A model generated the notes under the pieces. The model searched no databases. It was not told the origin of the DNA and was given only the letters and a program-made list of their open reading frames with translations. Position numbers and translations under genes: made by a program. Of a stretch of DNA of 64,000 nucleotides, positions 18,246 through 27,081 are shown in pieces. The stretch is from Thermosporothrix hazakensis (lineage in GTDB: Bacteria; Chloroflexota; Ktedonobacteria; Ktedonobacterales; Ktedonobacteraceae), in the NCBI RefSeq assembly GCF_003253565.1, contig NZ_QKUF01000003.1, positions 186,001-250,000 of the forward strand. Direction: 5' to 3'. Position 1 is the first letter of the stretch. Every line of letters starts with the position of its first letter.

Positions 18246-18280
18246 CCCCATGATCTGAAACAGGCATGGGGACGATTTTT
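18246..18280 (+). terminator. Terminator after the P-loop ATPase gene
   Basis: CCCCATG (18246-18252) pairs with CATGGGG (18265-18271), followed by ACGA and T5 (18276-18280). Confidence 0.55.
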
Positions 18281-18367
18281 GTACGGTTAATCATCATGAA
18301 TTGAAATAAGGGAATCAGCCGATATTGTTCTAATGAATAGAAGAATCTGCGAAAGGAGGAATGCAAG

Positions 18368-18430
18368 GTGTTTGCTCTGGAGCGTCTGTTCATTGGCGAA
18401 GGACGTTGGCCTCGCATCTGCAATGTATAA
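18368..18430 (+). CDS. Possible 20-codon upstream ORF of the MshA-like gene
   Basis: AAAGGAGG at 18352-18359 is followed 8-9 bases later by GTG 18368, opening a 20-codon frame ending at TAA 18428-18430, 39 bases before the glycosyltransferase ATG. The ribosome binding site is far better than that of the main gene. It could be a leader peptide; no terminator-like hairpin was found behind it. Confidence 0.25.
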   Translation: MFALERLFIGEGRWPRICNV

Positions 18431-18469
18431 CCGACAAATGAAGAAAGAAAGAAGAGGAGCTTTTTTGCA

Positions 18470-19696
18470 ATGTCTGCTGTATCAATAGCCATGCTCAGTG
18501 TTCATACGTCCCCTCTGGATAAGCCTGGCAGTAGCAAAGATGCCGGGGGCATGAATGTCTACATTCGCGCTTTGGCCCAGGCACTGTCGCAACGAGATCT
18601 GAACATCGATATCTTTACACGCCGAACCAGTACAGAACTCCCCTCTGTTGTCCAGCTCAGCCCGAATGTACGGGTGATTCATATTGAGGCTGGCCCTGTG
18701 GCTCCCGTGCAGAAAAACGAGCTTTTCCGCTATCTTCCTGAATTCGCGCAGCATATTGAAAGTTACCGAAAGCAGGAACAGAAAAAGTACGATATCGTGC
18801 ACAGCCACTACTGGCTGTCCGGTGTAGCTGCAATGCCCCTGGCGGAACTCTGGGATGTGCCCCACCTGATCATGTTTCATACACTTGCCCGGTTGAAGAT
18901 GATGGCAAATCCGGCGGCAGAGGAGCCTGCTCTGCGACTGGACATGGAACAGCGCTTAGTGCATAAGGTCAGTCATATTATCGCAGCAACTCCTGAGGAG
19001 CGCTCGCTGTTGATCCGGTACTGTGGTGCCGCACCACAACAGGTTTCGGTGATCCCCTGTGGTGTTGATCTTGAGCTGTTTACGCCGATCGAGCAACCCA
19101 ATGCCAGAAAACAGCTTCATTTGCCTGTCGATCAACCGGTAGTGCTTTTTGCCGGTCGTCTGGATTCTTTTAAGGGACCCGACGTGGTGGTACGGGCGGC
19201 AGCGTTGATGGAAGAGGAGCCTCTAGTCCTGATTGTGGGGGGGAAGGCGCAGCATGATCGTGAGGTACAGGAATTGCAGGAGCTGGCACAGCAACTCGGG
19301 GTGCAGAAGCGCGTCCGTTTTCTGGAAGCGCAGCCGCAACAGCGGTTACCGCTTCTCTATAGTGCCGCTGATGTCACGGTTGTTCCCTCCTATCATGAGA
19401 CGTTTGGGTTGGTCGCGGTTGAGTCGCTGGCCTGTGGCACACCTGTTGTTGCTACGCGTGCAGGTGGCTTAATGACGGTGGTACAGCACGGCGAGACGGG
19501 CTTTCTGGTGCCGCGTTGTCCTGGCTTCTTTGCGGAACGGCTGGATGCTACCCTGCGTGATCCGGCGCTCCTTGCTCGGCTGAAAGCCGCAACCCGTCCT
19601 TCGGTTATGCAGTTTAGCTGGTACAGGGTCGCGCAGCGGGTGCAAATGCTCTATGAGGACCTGCTTGCCCGCACGGAATATCTGGTTGCGCAATAG
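18470..19696 (+). CDS. GT4 glycosyltransferase, MshA/sucrose-phosphate synthase-like
   Basis: 408 residues, GT-B fold, GT4 family. The N-terminus SVHTSPLDKPGSSKDAGGMNVYI closely follows the MshA pattern (HTSPL-PG--DAGGMNVY), the enzyme that starts mycothiol synthesis by transferring GlcNAc to inositol phosphate. The donor-binding part shows VLFAGRLDSFKGPDVVV, VPSYHETFGLVAVESLACGTPVVA with the retaining-GT4 E-x7-E motif. No other mycothiol genes lie in the window, and sucrose- or trehalose-type GT4 enzymes share these motifs, so the acceptor is open. GAGGAG lies 10 bases before the ATG. Confidence 0.85.
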   Translation: MSAVSIAMLSVHTSPLDKPGSSKDAGGMNVYIRALAQALSQRDLNIDIFTRRTSTELPSVVQLSPNVRVIHIEAGPVAPVQKNELFRYLPEFAQHIESYRKQEQKKYDIVHSHYWLSGVAAMPLAELWDVPHLIMFHTLARLKMMANPAAEEPALRLDMEQRLVHKVSHIIAATPEERSLLIRYCGAAPQQVSVIPCGVDLELFTPIEQPNARKQLHLPVDQPVVLFAGRLDSFKGPDVVVRAAALMEEEPLVLIVGGKAQHDREVQELQELAQQLGVQKRVRFLEAQPQQRLPLLYSAADVTVVPSYHETFGLVAVESLACGTPVVATRAGGLMTVVQHGETGFLVPRCPGFFAERLDATLRDPALLARLKAATRPSVMQFSWYRVAQRVQMLYEDLLARTEYLVAQ

Positions 19697-20024
19697 CGAC
19701 TGGCATGGTGAGAGGTCGCGCCCGGAGTCGGGAAGGCCTCTCGGAGTGTATCCGTTATTTGTGATCCAGTTGTTAGGTTTATACTGGATTTGTACTCGCT
19801 TCGTGTTGTTATAATAGTGGAAGGGAGATGTGGAATTCATTCTGTCTGCCAGGTCAGGAGAGGATTCAGAGCTTTGCAGATGCTGTTTGGTAACAAGGCA
19901 TAAAATCGTTTTATGCATGAGATGCGATGCGTGGACAGATCGCATCGGCGGATGCAAACACGACTGTTTCTCTAACATTTGTATTGGTAATTGTCAATAT
20001 TTGTAATATTACAGAATGCAAGGC
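19697..20024 (+). other. Intergenic region without gene
   Basis: A GAGG...CCTC hairpin around 19711-19739 may terminate the glycosyltransferase transcript. A TATAAT at about 19810-19815 lacks a convincing -35. No supported gene on either strand. Confidence 0.4.
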
Positions 20025-20053
20025 TGGACTTTCTCCTATCTCTATGGTATAAT
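20025..20053 (+). promoter_or_regulatory. Strong extended -10 promoter
   Basis: TGGACT (20025-20030), 17-bp spacer ending TGG, perfect TATAAT (20048-20053). Start near 20060. It drives the unit ending at the terminator 20272-20303. The same TGGACT/TGG layout precedes the homocysteine methyltransferase gene. Confidence 0.65.
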
Positions 20054-20165
20054 CAATTCAAACAGAAAGCGATGCATTCTTCAACCGATGTCCATGCTGT
20101 GAAGCAAGGCCGATATTCCAAGCGGTCGGGTTTCGACAGCGTTCTTGCTTATGAAGGGTCGTTCG

Positions 20166-20267
20166 ATGAGCATGGCTTTAGCTGAAACCGCGTCAACAGA
20201 GAAAGTGCAGTTTGTAGCTCTGCATGATCGCGTCTCGTCGAGCGTCGCTGTCGCCAAGAAGAGATAA
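20166..20267 (+). CDS. 33-residue small protein
   Basis: ATG 20166 is preceded by GAAGGG (20154-20159) at 6 bases; a second in-frame ATG follows at 20172. The frame ends at TAA 20265-20267, only four bases before a terminator stem. The product begins MSMALAETASTEKV and ends in a basic VAVAKKR. It is the only frame with a good ribosome binding site in a transcript bounded by a strong promoter (20025-20053) and a terminator, with a 5' UTR of about 105 nt. No domain is recognised. The alternative is that the transcript acts as a noncoding RNA. Confidence 0.5.
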   Translation: MSMALAETASTEKVQFVALHDRVSSSVAVAKKR

Positions 20268-20271
20268 AAAC

Positions 20272-20303
20272 ACACTGGGGTAAAGCGTGCCCTGGTGTTT
20301 TTT
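20272..20303 (+). terminator. Terminator of the 33-residue gene
   Basis: ACACTGGGG (20272-20280) pairs with CCCTGGTGT (20290-20298) over 9 bp with two G-U pairs, then T6 (20298-20303). Confidence 0.7.
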
Positions 20304-20569
20304 ATTTATACCGAGAATTTGTTCCTGGTTCGCTGATGAACGATACAAGTTTCAGCTCTGCAAACCGTATGAGAGGTCGTTTGTTTGAGTGAAAGCCTTT
20401 TGACGGCGAAAGGAGGATCTTGGCGAGAGTTTGTAGATCGTCAGGCGTTATTGCTGGCATGCTTACACATCCGTAACTGCGTACAACATGTACCAGTGCG
20501 GAGTAGGCTTCGAGATAAAACGGCATGTGGAAACGGAGTGGCTATTAGACTTTTAAGGAGAGTGCAACC

Positions 20570-20851
20570 ATGAACTCTAGCATGATTAATAAGATTGCGA
20601 AAGCGAAACGCTACGCGGAAGAGCCGGAGCGCATTCAGTTTACTCGTTTTGAAGCCACCTTCCGGGGTGAAAATGATGTTCACACGACTTCCTTTGATAA
20701 TGGAGAGTGGCATTGCACCTGCCGTTTCTTCCATGACTGGGGCGATTGCTGCCATACGATGGCAATGCAACGAGTTCTTGGAGTGACCATTCCCGCTGCG
20801 TACAGACATGGCATTACTTCTGGTCTGGGCACACAGCCGCTTGTACACTAA
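20570..20851 (+). CDS. Small SWIM zinc-finger protein
   Basis: 93 residues. The centre reads EWHCTCRFFHDWGDCCHTMAMQRVL, fitting the SWIM pattern CxCx(n)CxH (residues about 48-61), a zinc fold used for DNA or protein binding. SWIM domains usually sit in larger helicase- or transposase-associated proteins; here the finger is nearly the whole protein. AAGGAG lies 9 bases before the ATG and a good terminator follows, so it is a real gene. The 300 bases upstream hold no other supported gene. The role may be regulatory but is unknown. Confidence 0.75.
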   Translation: MNSSMINKIAKAKRYAEEPERIQFTRFEATFRGENDVHTTSFDNGEWHCTCRFFHDWGDCCHTMAMQRVLGVTIPAAYRHGITSGLGTQPLVH

Positions 20852-20885
20852 TTTTGCATACTTTCAGTTTATAACGAAGCAATTC

Positions 20886-20927
20886 GAGGCACTGATGATA
20901 TCTTCTTCAGAAATCAGTGCCTCTTTT
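20886..20927 (+). terminator. Terminator after the SWIM gene
   Basis: 11-bp perfect stem (20886-20896 with 20913-20923), then T4. Confidence 0.8.
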
Positions 20928-20943
20928 CTTGACCTTTGAGCAT

Positions 20944-20975
20944 AAAAAAAGAGCGAGGATGTTCCACCTCGCTCT
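20944..20975 (-). terminator. Terminator of the 126-residue gene
   Basis: Minus-strand 9-bp perfect stem (20975-20967 with 20958-20950), then T7 (A's at 20944-20950). Confidence 0.85.
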
Positions 20976-21025
20976 TCTCCTTGTTGTAGAGCTTGTACAT
21001 TAAGATGTTAGCAAAATCTCGGGGT

Positions 21026-21406
21026 TTAGAGCTGTGAGCCAATGGTAAAGTAGAGCGCCAGCATAACAGCCAGCATCACGACAGTCAGGATGCCGATTGT
21101 AAGTAAATCTTTTTTGACGTATGCAAAGTGCTCTGGCGTGACGATAGACGACGCAACGCGCTGATTTTTCTGTGTCGCTGCACGACGATTAGCCAGCTTG
21201 GCGCGAGCGCCGCTCTTCGGCAGGGTAGCCTCTTGCGCCGGAGCCTCTCCATGAGTAGACTCCTCAGTAACTGTTGCTGTGCTGGATTTAGGCTTTTTTA
21301 CAGGCTGTTCTGGTTGTAGCACCTCAGGAGCGCTCACCTCAACGTTGCGTTGCGCGCGCGCTTTTCGTTGTGCTCCAATGCGTGCCGTCGTCGACCGTTT
21401 TGGCAT
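21026..21406 (-). CDS. Hypothetical single-span membrane protein
   Basis: 126 residues. The first 90 residues are basic and rich in Ala, Lys, Glu and Pro (disordered); then TPEHFAYVKKDLLTIGILTVVMLAVMLALYF places one membrane helix near residues 100-120, leaving five residues outside. A tail-anchored topology is plausible. I recognise no family. It has its own strong terminator. The 560-base region upstream must hold its promoter, divergent from the oligopeptide-binding gene. Confidence 0.7.
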   Translation of the reverse strand: MPKRSTTARIGAQRKARAQRNVEVSAPEVLQPEQPVKKPKSSTATVTEESTHGEAPAQEATLPKSGARAKLANRRAATQKNQRVASSIVTPEHFAYVKKDLLTIGILTVVMLAVMLALYFTIGSQL

Positions 21407-21966
21407 AGTGATTCACTGCCTTTCTGTGTACCTATTGTGGTTGCGGATGAATGAGCGAAAACTGATAATGACAGGCTTTGAAAAGCAAGCAGGGTTGCTC
21501 TTCTCTGTTGTATATCGACTGTTTCGGATGCAACTACACTACTGCTACACCCCGTTCCAGCCGCTAAAAAATATGGCCCTGGTACGTTGCCGCTATTATA
21601 CTACAAACTATCAGGTTTGGCACGTTTCTTACTCGAAAAGAGGAGAAGTCGGCTTGTTGAGGCTGTTTTACAGGGAAGAAGGGAGCTCTCCTGAAGAAAG
21701 GGAACCAGATGAGCAAAGCGTTGTCGGTTTCCATCCTCTGACCTGTGGAAAGGTGAATTGTGACGCCAGCATGCGATAATGCGTTGAGAATGTGGGATAT
21801 GCCCTTCCGATTTGGCATATTGATTGATATATGTGAAAATAGAATCTGCAAGTGGGAAAGCTGATCCATTCTGATGGTTGCGTGTGATTGGCTGACCTAT
21901 GTAGAGGTGCTCAGGGTGTGTAAACGCTCTGGGGGCGAGTTCCATGATTGAGGAGAAGAAAAAAAG
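21407..21966. other. 560-base divergent intergenic region
   Basis: No supported gene; frames here lack ribosome binding sites and family signals. It should contain the promoters of the 126-residue membrane protein (minus) and the oligopeptide-binding lipoprotein (plus). AT-rich stretches near 21590-21605 and 21815-21845 are promoter candidates, without clear -35/-10 pairs. Confidence 0.4.
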
Positions 21967-23730
21967 ATGGAATCTGGCAAACGGCATAGGCAGAGGGTCT
22001 TGATACCACTGCTGTGCTTCTTTGCTGTGCTGCTTTCTGCCTGTGGCGGAGGGGGTAGTAATACGGCTACTCCGGTAGCGCAGGGGAAGGCACCGGACGA
22101 AAAGCAGGTATTTATAACTCCTGTCAGTGGGGTCTCGGACATGGCGACCTTTGACCCGGCAATTATGGGCGATGCTGCGGCTGCAAAGGCAATTACAATG
22201 ACTTTTACAGGCCTCGTTGGGCTCAACGATAACGCGCAGGTATATGGGCAAATGGCGCGTTCCTGGGAGGTTTCTGACGATGGTCTGACCTGGACGTTCT
22301 CTTTGAAACCCGATCTGAAATTCAGTGATGGTTCTCCTCTGACCGCTGCCGACGTGGTCTATAGCATTGATCGTGCTTTTGATCCTTCGTTAAAGAATGC
22401 GTCGGCTCCCTTCTATTTAGGCATCATCAAAGGAACGGAAAAGCGTGCTGATGGCTCGCTCAAGAGCTTGATAAACTATAGCCTTTTCGCTCCCGATGAT
22501 CACACCGTCAAAATTGTGACTCGTGAACGGGCTCCCTATTTCTTGCAGGCGTTGACGTTTGCTTGTTCCTGGGTTGTCAATAAGAAACTGGTCGAGAAAT
22601 ATGGAAATCAGCGCTGGACCGATCATATCAATGAGGGCGGTGGTGCCGGTCCTTTTACGGTTGAGCGCTATGTGCATGGCAAAGAAATTGTTCTGGTCCC
22701 GAACGCGAACTACTATGGCACGAAGCCGCTGCTGAAAAAGGTCGTTATTCCTTTCTATCCTGATAGCAAGTCTGTCTTCAAGGCTTACGAGGCGGGACAG
22801 GTCAGCGAGGCCGAAGTGCAGACAGCCGATCTGGCGCGGGCTCGCTCTCTGAAGAATCAGTTGCATCGGGCGGAGCAACTAACAACCTTTTACTACCAGA
22901 TGAATTATCTTGCGGTTCCTTTTAACAATATCAAGGTCAGGCAGGCGTTCGCGCTGGCAATTGATAAGGATAAGATTGCTCATAACGTGTATAAGGATAA
23001 GATTGTTCCTACCAATCATTTTGTGCCGAAGGGACAGCTTGGCTACAACGAGAAGTTGGTTGGACCAGCTGGCGTGGCCAGTACAAAGGGTGATCCTGCA
23101 AAGGCGCGTCAACTCTTTGAAGAGGGTCTCAAGGAGCTCAATCTGACACGGAAAAGCCTGCCGCGCATTGTGTTTACCGTATCAACAGGTGGCTCTCCTG
23201 ATATGAAGAATGAGGCGCAGGCGGTCCAGGCAATGTGGAAGGATGTGTTAGGCGTTGAAGTCACAATCAACGATATGGACGGGAACCAGCTTCGCGACTA
23301 CATACAGACAGCCAGAAAGAACCCGAAGGGGCCCATGATCTGGGCGACAAGTTGGGTGGTTGACTATCCTGATCCGCAGGACTGGCTTGACCTCTTCCTT
23401 GACGATTCTGGTGACTCGAATGTGATCAACTATGCCCACAACGCCTCGGCAACCAATGAGCTGCAAAAGAAGACGCAGGAACTGATTCGCAAGGCCGATA
23501 CGACTATGAAAGAGTCTGAGCGCCTGCCGATGTATTATCAGGCCGAGCAACAGGTTATCGATGACGTAGCTGCGTTGCCGATCTATCAGGGAGTGACCAA
23601 TATGGTACGCAAGCCCTGTGTTGTCGGCGTGGTGGATAACGCCCTCACCATGATTATGCCTGAGGACTGGGGCAAAATCTACATTTCAAACGATACGCCC
23701 TGCGCGAACACCTCGGCCTACAGTAAGTAG
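21967..23730 (+). CDS. Oligopeptide ABC transporter substrate-binding lipoprotein
   Basis: 587 residues, SBP_bac_5 family (OppA/DppA-like). A basic N-terminus, a hydrophobic core and LSACGGGG (Cys near residue 27) form a lipoprotein signal. The mature part has WEVSDDGLTWTFSLKPDLKFSDGSPLTAADVVYSI, the family signature, then the VRQAFALAIDKDKIA segment. It would bind peptides or similar ligands outside the membrane and deliver them to an ABC permease, but no permease or ATPase genes are adjacent; it is an orphan followed by a strong terminator. GAGGAG precedes the ATG by 10 bases. Confidence 0.92.
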   Translation: MESGKRHRQRVLIPLLCFFAVLLSACGGGGSNTATPVAQGKAPDEKQVFITPVSGVSDMATFDPAIMGDAAAAKAITMTFTGLVGLNDNAQVYGQMARSWEVSDDGLTWTFSLKPDLKFSDGSPLTAADVVYSIDRAFDPSLKNASAPFYLGIIKGTEKRADGSLKSLINYSLFAPDDHTVKIVTRERAPYFLQALTFACSWVVNKKLVEKYGNQRWTDHINEGGGAGPFTVERYVHGKEIVLVPNANYYGTKPLLKKVVIPFYPDSKSVFKAYEAGQVSEAEVQTADLARARSLKNQLHRAEQLTTFYYQMNYLAVPFNNIKVRQAFALAIDKDKIAHNVYKDKIVPTNHFVPKGQLGYNEKLVGPAGVASTKGDPAKARQLFEEGLKELNLTRKSLPRIVFTVSTGGSPDMKNEAQAVQAMWKDVLGVEVTINDMDGNQLRDYIQTARKNPKGPMIWATSWVVDYPDPQDWLDLFLDDSGDSNVINYAHNASATNELQKKTQELIRKADTTMKESERLPMYYQAEQQVIDDVAALPIYQGVTNMVRKPCVVGVVDNALTMIMPEDWGKIYISNDTPCANTSAYSK

Positions 23731-23739
23731 TGAACTGAC

Positions 23740-23775
23740 AGAACGGGTGAGCGGATCGGCTTGCCCGTTCTTTTT
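23740..23775 (+). terminator. Terminator after the oligopeptide-binding gene
   Basis: AGAACGGG (23740-23747) pairs with CCCGTTCT (23764-23771), then T5. Confidence 0.8.
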
Positions 23776-23802
23776 GCGCCCTGTTGCCCGAGAGCTCGGT
23801 GT

Positions 23803-23831
23803 TTGACAAGTCGGCATTCCTATGCTAACCT
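23803..23831 (+). promoter_or_regulatory. Promoter of the mnmA-lepA operon
   Basis: Consensus TTGACA (23803-23808), 17-bp spacer ending TGC, TAACCT (23826-23831). Start near 23838, giving a leader of about 218 nt before mnmA. The region down to 24055 holds the mini-ORF and terminator described separately. Confidence 0.6.
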
Positions 23832-23867
23832 AAGTGTGGCAAATCAGGTCAAATTAGCATCAAGAAT

Positions 23868-23885
23868 ATGCAGAAAGAGCAGTAA
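23868..23885 (+). CDS. Putative five-codon leader peptide of mnmA (MQKEQ)
   Basis: ATG CAG AAA GAG CAG TAA. All four codons after the start are for Gln, Lys and Glu, the three amino acids whose tRNAs receive 2-thiouridine at position 34 from MnmA, the downstream gene product. The stop ends two bases before the left arm of an intrinsic terminator. There is only a weak ribosome binding site (AAGAA adjacent to the ATG, AGG 22 bases upstream). Interpretation as a sensing leader peptide is inference. Confidence 0.4.
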   Translation: MQKEQ

Positions 23886-23887
23886 AG

Positions 23888-23914
23888 AGGCTAGCTCCTG
23901 GCTAGTCCTTTTTT
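23888..23914 (+). terminator. Terminator in the mnmA leader (attenuator candidate)
   Basis: AGGCTAG (23888-23894) pairs with CTAG-CCT (23902-23909, one bulged T), 7-base loop, T6 (23909-23914). It lies 141 bases upstream of the mnmA ATG and downstream of its promoter. TTAGC at 23854-23858 can pair with GCTAG at 23890-23894, a possible antiterminator. Confidence 0.6.
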
Positions 23915-24055
23915 CTACGTCTCTTCCGAAAATAGATCTGTAAAAAGCTCTCTCCTGTATAGCTTGCCGGGACCTCCATTTCAGCAAGTATTCATTCTGG
24001 TATATTGTCTCTGCGTCTTTGCAGGCGCTCATTGCAAAAGATAGGTAATTTCTGT

Positions 24056-25195
24056 ATGGCTCGCATTGTCGTCGCAATGAGCGGCGGCGTGGACAGCTCG
24101 GTTGCCGCCGCGCTTCTCAAAGAACAAGGGCATGAAGTCATTGGAATTATGCTGCGCCTCTGGTCTGAGCCGGGGGTGATAGAGGAAGAAGATGACGGAG
24201 TTGAGCGCGTCGTCCAGAACAAGTGTTGTTCGCTTGAGTCGGTTGATGATGCTCGTCGTGTTGCCCGCATGCTGGACATTCCCTTTTATCTTGTCAATGT
24301 TGAGCAGGAATTTAAAGATAAAATCGTTGACTCATTTTATGATGAATATGTCGCAGGGCGCACACCAAACCCGTGTCTGACCTGTAACCGGCACATTCGT
24401 TTTACGGTGATGCTCAATAAGGCGCTGGCTCTGGATGCCGATTATCTGGCGACCGGCCATTATGTGCGTGTGGATAATCACCCTGTCACAGGGAAGCGGC
24501 GCTTGCGGCGCGGCCTTGATCCAGAGAAGGACCAGTCCTACGTTCTGCATGTCTTAAATCAGTATCAGCTTGAACATGCTTGCTTCCCTCTGGGTGGCTA
24601 TACCAAGCCTCAGGTGCGCGCGATGGCGGCGGAGCGAGGAATGCGCGTCGCCTCAAAGGCCGAGAGTCAGGAAATTTGTTTCGTCGCGAAAAATGATTAC
24701 AGGGGCTTTATTGATCGGTATGCTGCCGCCCGAGTGGAAGAAGGGAACTCCACTAGCCTGATCACCATACCGCGTCCCGGCCCGATTTATGATGTGCAGG
24801 GCAATGTCATGGGGCGTCATCGAGGGCTGGCATATTACACTGTGGGCCAGCGTAAAGGCCTGGGTATTACCGCGAAAGAGCCTTTGCATGTTCTGCGCAT
24901 TGATGCCGAACGCAATGCGCTGATTGTTGGACCGGCGGCGGCTCTGGAAAAGACAGAGTTTACTGTCAAGAATATGCACTATGTCAGCGGCGATATCCCG
25001 GGAGCCCCCTTTGAAGCGCTGGTACGCGTGCGCTACAAAGCCCCTGAGCAACCCGCTTTGATTACGCCGCTCCCCGAACAGCGGGCACTGGTACAACTCA
25101 GGCACCCACAACGCGCTATCACTCCGGGGCAGGCCGCTGTGCTCTATGGCGGTGAGGATGGCGAAGAGGTATTGGGTGGAGGTATCATCGAATGA
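24056..25195 (+). CDS. mnmA: tRNA-specific 2-thiouridylase
   Basis: 379 residues. MnmA adenylates U34 of tRNA-Lys, tRNA-Glu and tRNA-Gln and inserts sulfur delivered by a cysteine desulfurase relay. The PP-loop SGGVDSS is at residues 9-15; the nucleophile is C107 in TPNPCLTC and the persulfide Cys is C208 in SQEICFV; the tRNA-binding middle domain and the C-terminal barrel ([12 protein letters not shown]) are present. The frame is open from 24005, but ATG 24056 gives the family start [11 protein letters not shown]. The ribosome binding site is weak. The stop overlaps the lepA ATG (ATGA), so the two are coupled. Confidence 0.96.
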   Translation: MARIVVAMSGGVDSSVAAALLKEQGHEVIGIMLRLWSEPGVIEEEDDGVERVVQNKCCSLESVDDARRVARMLDIPFYLVNVEQEFKDKIVDSFYDEYVAGRTPNPCLTCNRHIRFTVMLNKALALDADYLATGHYVRVDNHPVTGKRRLRRGLDPEKDQSYVLHVLNQYQLEHACFPLGGYTKPQVRAMAAERGMRVASKAESQEICFVAKNDYRGFIDRYAAARVEEGNSTSLITIPRPGPIYDVQGNVMGRHRGLAYYTVGQRKGLGITAKEPLHVLRIDAERNALIVGPAAALEKTEFTVKNMHYVSGDIPGAPFEALVRVRYKAPEQPALITPLPEQRALVQLRHPQRAITPGQAAVLYGGEDGEEVLGGGIIE

Positions 25196-27012
25196 CAGAT
25201 CAAGCTCATATTCGTAATTTTTGTATTATTGCTCATATTGACCACGGCAAGTCTACCCTTGCAGATCGCCTGCTGGAATTTACTGGCACCGTCTCTAAAC
25301 GCGAGTTGCTGGAACAGACGCTTGACCAGATGGAGCTAGAGCGAGAAAAGGGCATCACCATTAAAGCGCAGGCCGTGCGTATGAAATATACCGCGCAGGA
25401 TGGGCAGGAATACGAGCTCAACCTGATCGACACGCCCGGACATGTGGACTTCGCTTATGAGGTCTCGCGAAGTCTGGCCGCCTGCGAAGGGGCGCTGCTG
25501 GTGATCGATGCGACCCAGGGGGTGGAGGCGCAAACGCTGGCAAACCTGTATCTTGCTCTGGAAGCTGATCTGACGATCATCCCTGTGATTAACAAGATTG
25601 ATCTGCCGAGCGCCGATCCTGAGAAGGTGAAACAAGAGGTTGAAGACGTCATTGGCTTGCCAAAAGAGGAATGTATCCTTGCCTCTGCGAAAGAGGGAAT
25701 CGGGACGGTTGATATTCTGGAGGCCGTTGTCAAGCAGATTCCCCCTCCTGCCGGAGATCCAGCAGGACCGTTGCGCGCGCTGGTCTTTGATTCGCACTAT
25801 GACGCGTATAAGGGCGTGATTGCCTATGTGCGCGTTGTCGACGGTGTGCTTCATGCTGAAGAGAAGGTTGTCATGATGGCGACCGGAAGCGCAACTGAGG
25901 TGCTGGAAGCTGGCTTCTTCCATCCTCGGCTGGTCTCTTCTGGCGAGTTGACAACCGGAGAAGTGGGCTATATCGCGACCGGCTTTAAAAATGTGAAAGA
26001 TTGCCGTGTGGGTGATACAGTCACGGTTCCTGGAGCGCTCGGCAAGGCGCAACCATTGCCGGGTTATCAGCCTGCCAAGTCGATGGTGTTTGCTGGTCTC
26101 TATCCGGTCGCAAGTGAGGATTACCCGGAACTTCGTGATGCGCTGGAACGCTTGAAACTCAATGATGCCGCGCTCTATTATGAGCCTGAAACGTCGCAGG
26201 CGCTCGGCTTCGGCTTTCGCTGTGGCTTCCTGGGTCTGCTGCATATGGAGATCATTCAGGAGCGTCTGGAACGCGAGTATAATCTGGATATCCTTGCTAC
26301 GGCACCTAGCGTGGCCTATCTGGTTACCAAGACCGATGGCGAGGTAATTGAGGTCGATAACCCCTCGGAAATGCCCTCTGCGGGCGAGGTCGAGAAGATT
26401 GAAGAGCCCTTTATGGATATCTCCATCTTTACTCCTTCGCGCTATATTGGAACGATTATGGATCTGGTGACGACGCGCAGAGGAATCTATGTCGATCTCA
26501 AATACATCGAGTCCGAGCGTGTGCTGCTGACCTATAAGATGCCGCTGGCTGAACTGATTGTTGATTTCTACGACCAGTTGAAGTCACGCACACAGGGTTA
26601 TGCTTCGTTGGACTATAACTTCGCTGGCTACGAGGCGTCCGATCTGATCAAGCTGGATATTCTGGTCAATGGCGTGGCGGTCGATGCGTTATCCCTGATT
26701 GTTCACCGTGATAAGGCCTACTATCAGGGGCGGGCACTGGTTGAGAAGCTACGCGGGCTGATCCCACGTCAGTTGTTTGAGGTGCCTATTCAGGCGGCGA
26801 TTGGCTCACGCGTGATTGCCCGTGAGACCGTGAAGGCCATGCGAAAAGACGTGCTTGCCAAGTGTTATGGTGGTGATATCACGCGTAAACGCAAGCTGCT
26901 GGAAAAGCAGAAAGAGGGTAAGAAGCGCATGAAGATGGTGGGAAGTGTGGAGATCCCACAAGAAGCGTTTATGGCAGTTCTATCGCTCGGCGATGGGAGC
27001 AGCAGTAAGTAG
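25192..27012 (+). CDS. lepA: Elongation factor 4 (LepA)
   Basis: 606 residues, full length. LepA is a ribosome-associated GTPase implicated in back-translocation and in initiation/assembly of the 30S subunit. G1 is [13 protein letters not shown] (14-26), followed by the switch [10 protein letters not shown]3 DTPGHVDF, G4 NKIDLP, and domains II, III and V plus the LepA-specific C-terminal domain ending [19 protein letters not shown]. The ATG overlaps the mnmA stop by four bases, so the pair couples a tRNA wobble-modification enzyme with a translation factor. A strong terminator follows. Confidence 0.97.
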   Translation: MTDQAHIRNFCIIAHIDHGKSTLADRLLEFTGTVSKRELLEQTLDQMELEREKGITIKAQAVRMKYTAQDGQEYELNLIDTPGHVDFAYEVSRSLAACEGALLVIDATQGVEAQTLANLYLALEADLTIIPVINKIDLPSADPEKVKQEVEDVIGLPKEECILASAKEGIGTVDILEAVVKQIPPPAGDPAGPLRALVFDSHYDAYKGVIAYVRVVDGVLHAEEKVVMMATGSATEVLEAGFFHPRLVSSGELTTGEVGYIATGFKNVKDCRVGDTVTVPGALGKAQPLPGYQPAKSMVFAGLYPVASEDYPELRDALERLKLNDAALYYEPETSQALGFGFRCGFLGLLHMEIIQERLEREYNLDILATAPSVAYLVTKTDGEVIEVDNPSEMPSAGEVEKIEEPFMDISIFTPSRYIGTIMDLVTTRRGIYVDLKYIESERVLLTYKMPLAELIVDFYDQLKSRTQGYASLDYNFAGYEASDLIKLDILVNGVAVDALSLIVHRDKAYYQGRALVEKLRGLIPRQLFEVPIQAAIGSRVIARETVKAMRKDVLAKCYGGDITRKRKLLEKQKEGKKRMKMVGSVEIPQEAFMAVLSLGDGSSSK

Positions 27013-27027
27013 ACCCCCAAAGAGAAT

Positions 27028-27062
27028 CCCTCGTGCCCCAATCTGGACACGAGGGTTTTTTT
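27028..27062 (+). terminator. Terminator of mnmA-lepA
   Basis: CCCTCGTG (27028-27035) pairs perfectly with CACGAGGG (27048-27055), then T7. Confidence 0.9.
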
Positions 27063-27081
27063 GTCCCGGGAAAGGTTCCCT

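Noticed and set aside
20385..20573. 62-codon frame before the SWIM gene
   Set aside because: TTG start without spacing-appropriate ribosome binding site and low-complexity-free but unrecognisable product overlapping the SWIM start.
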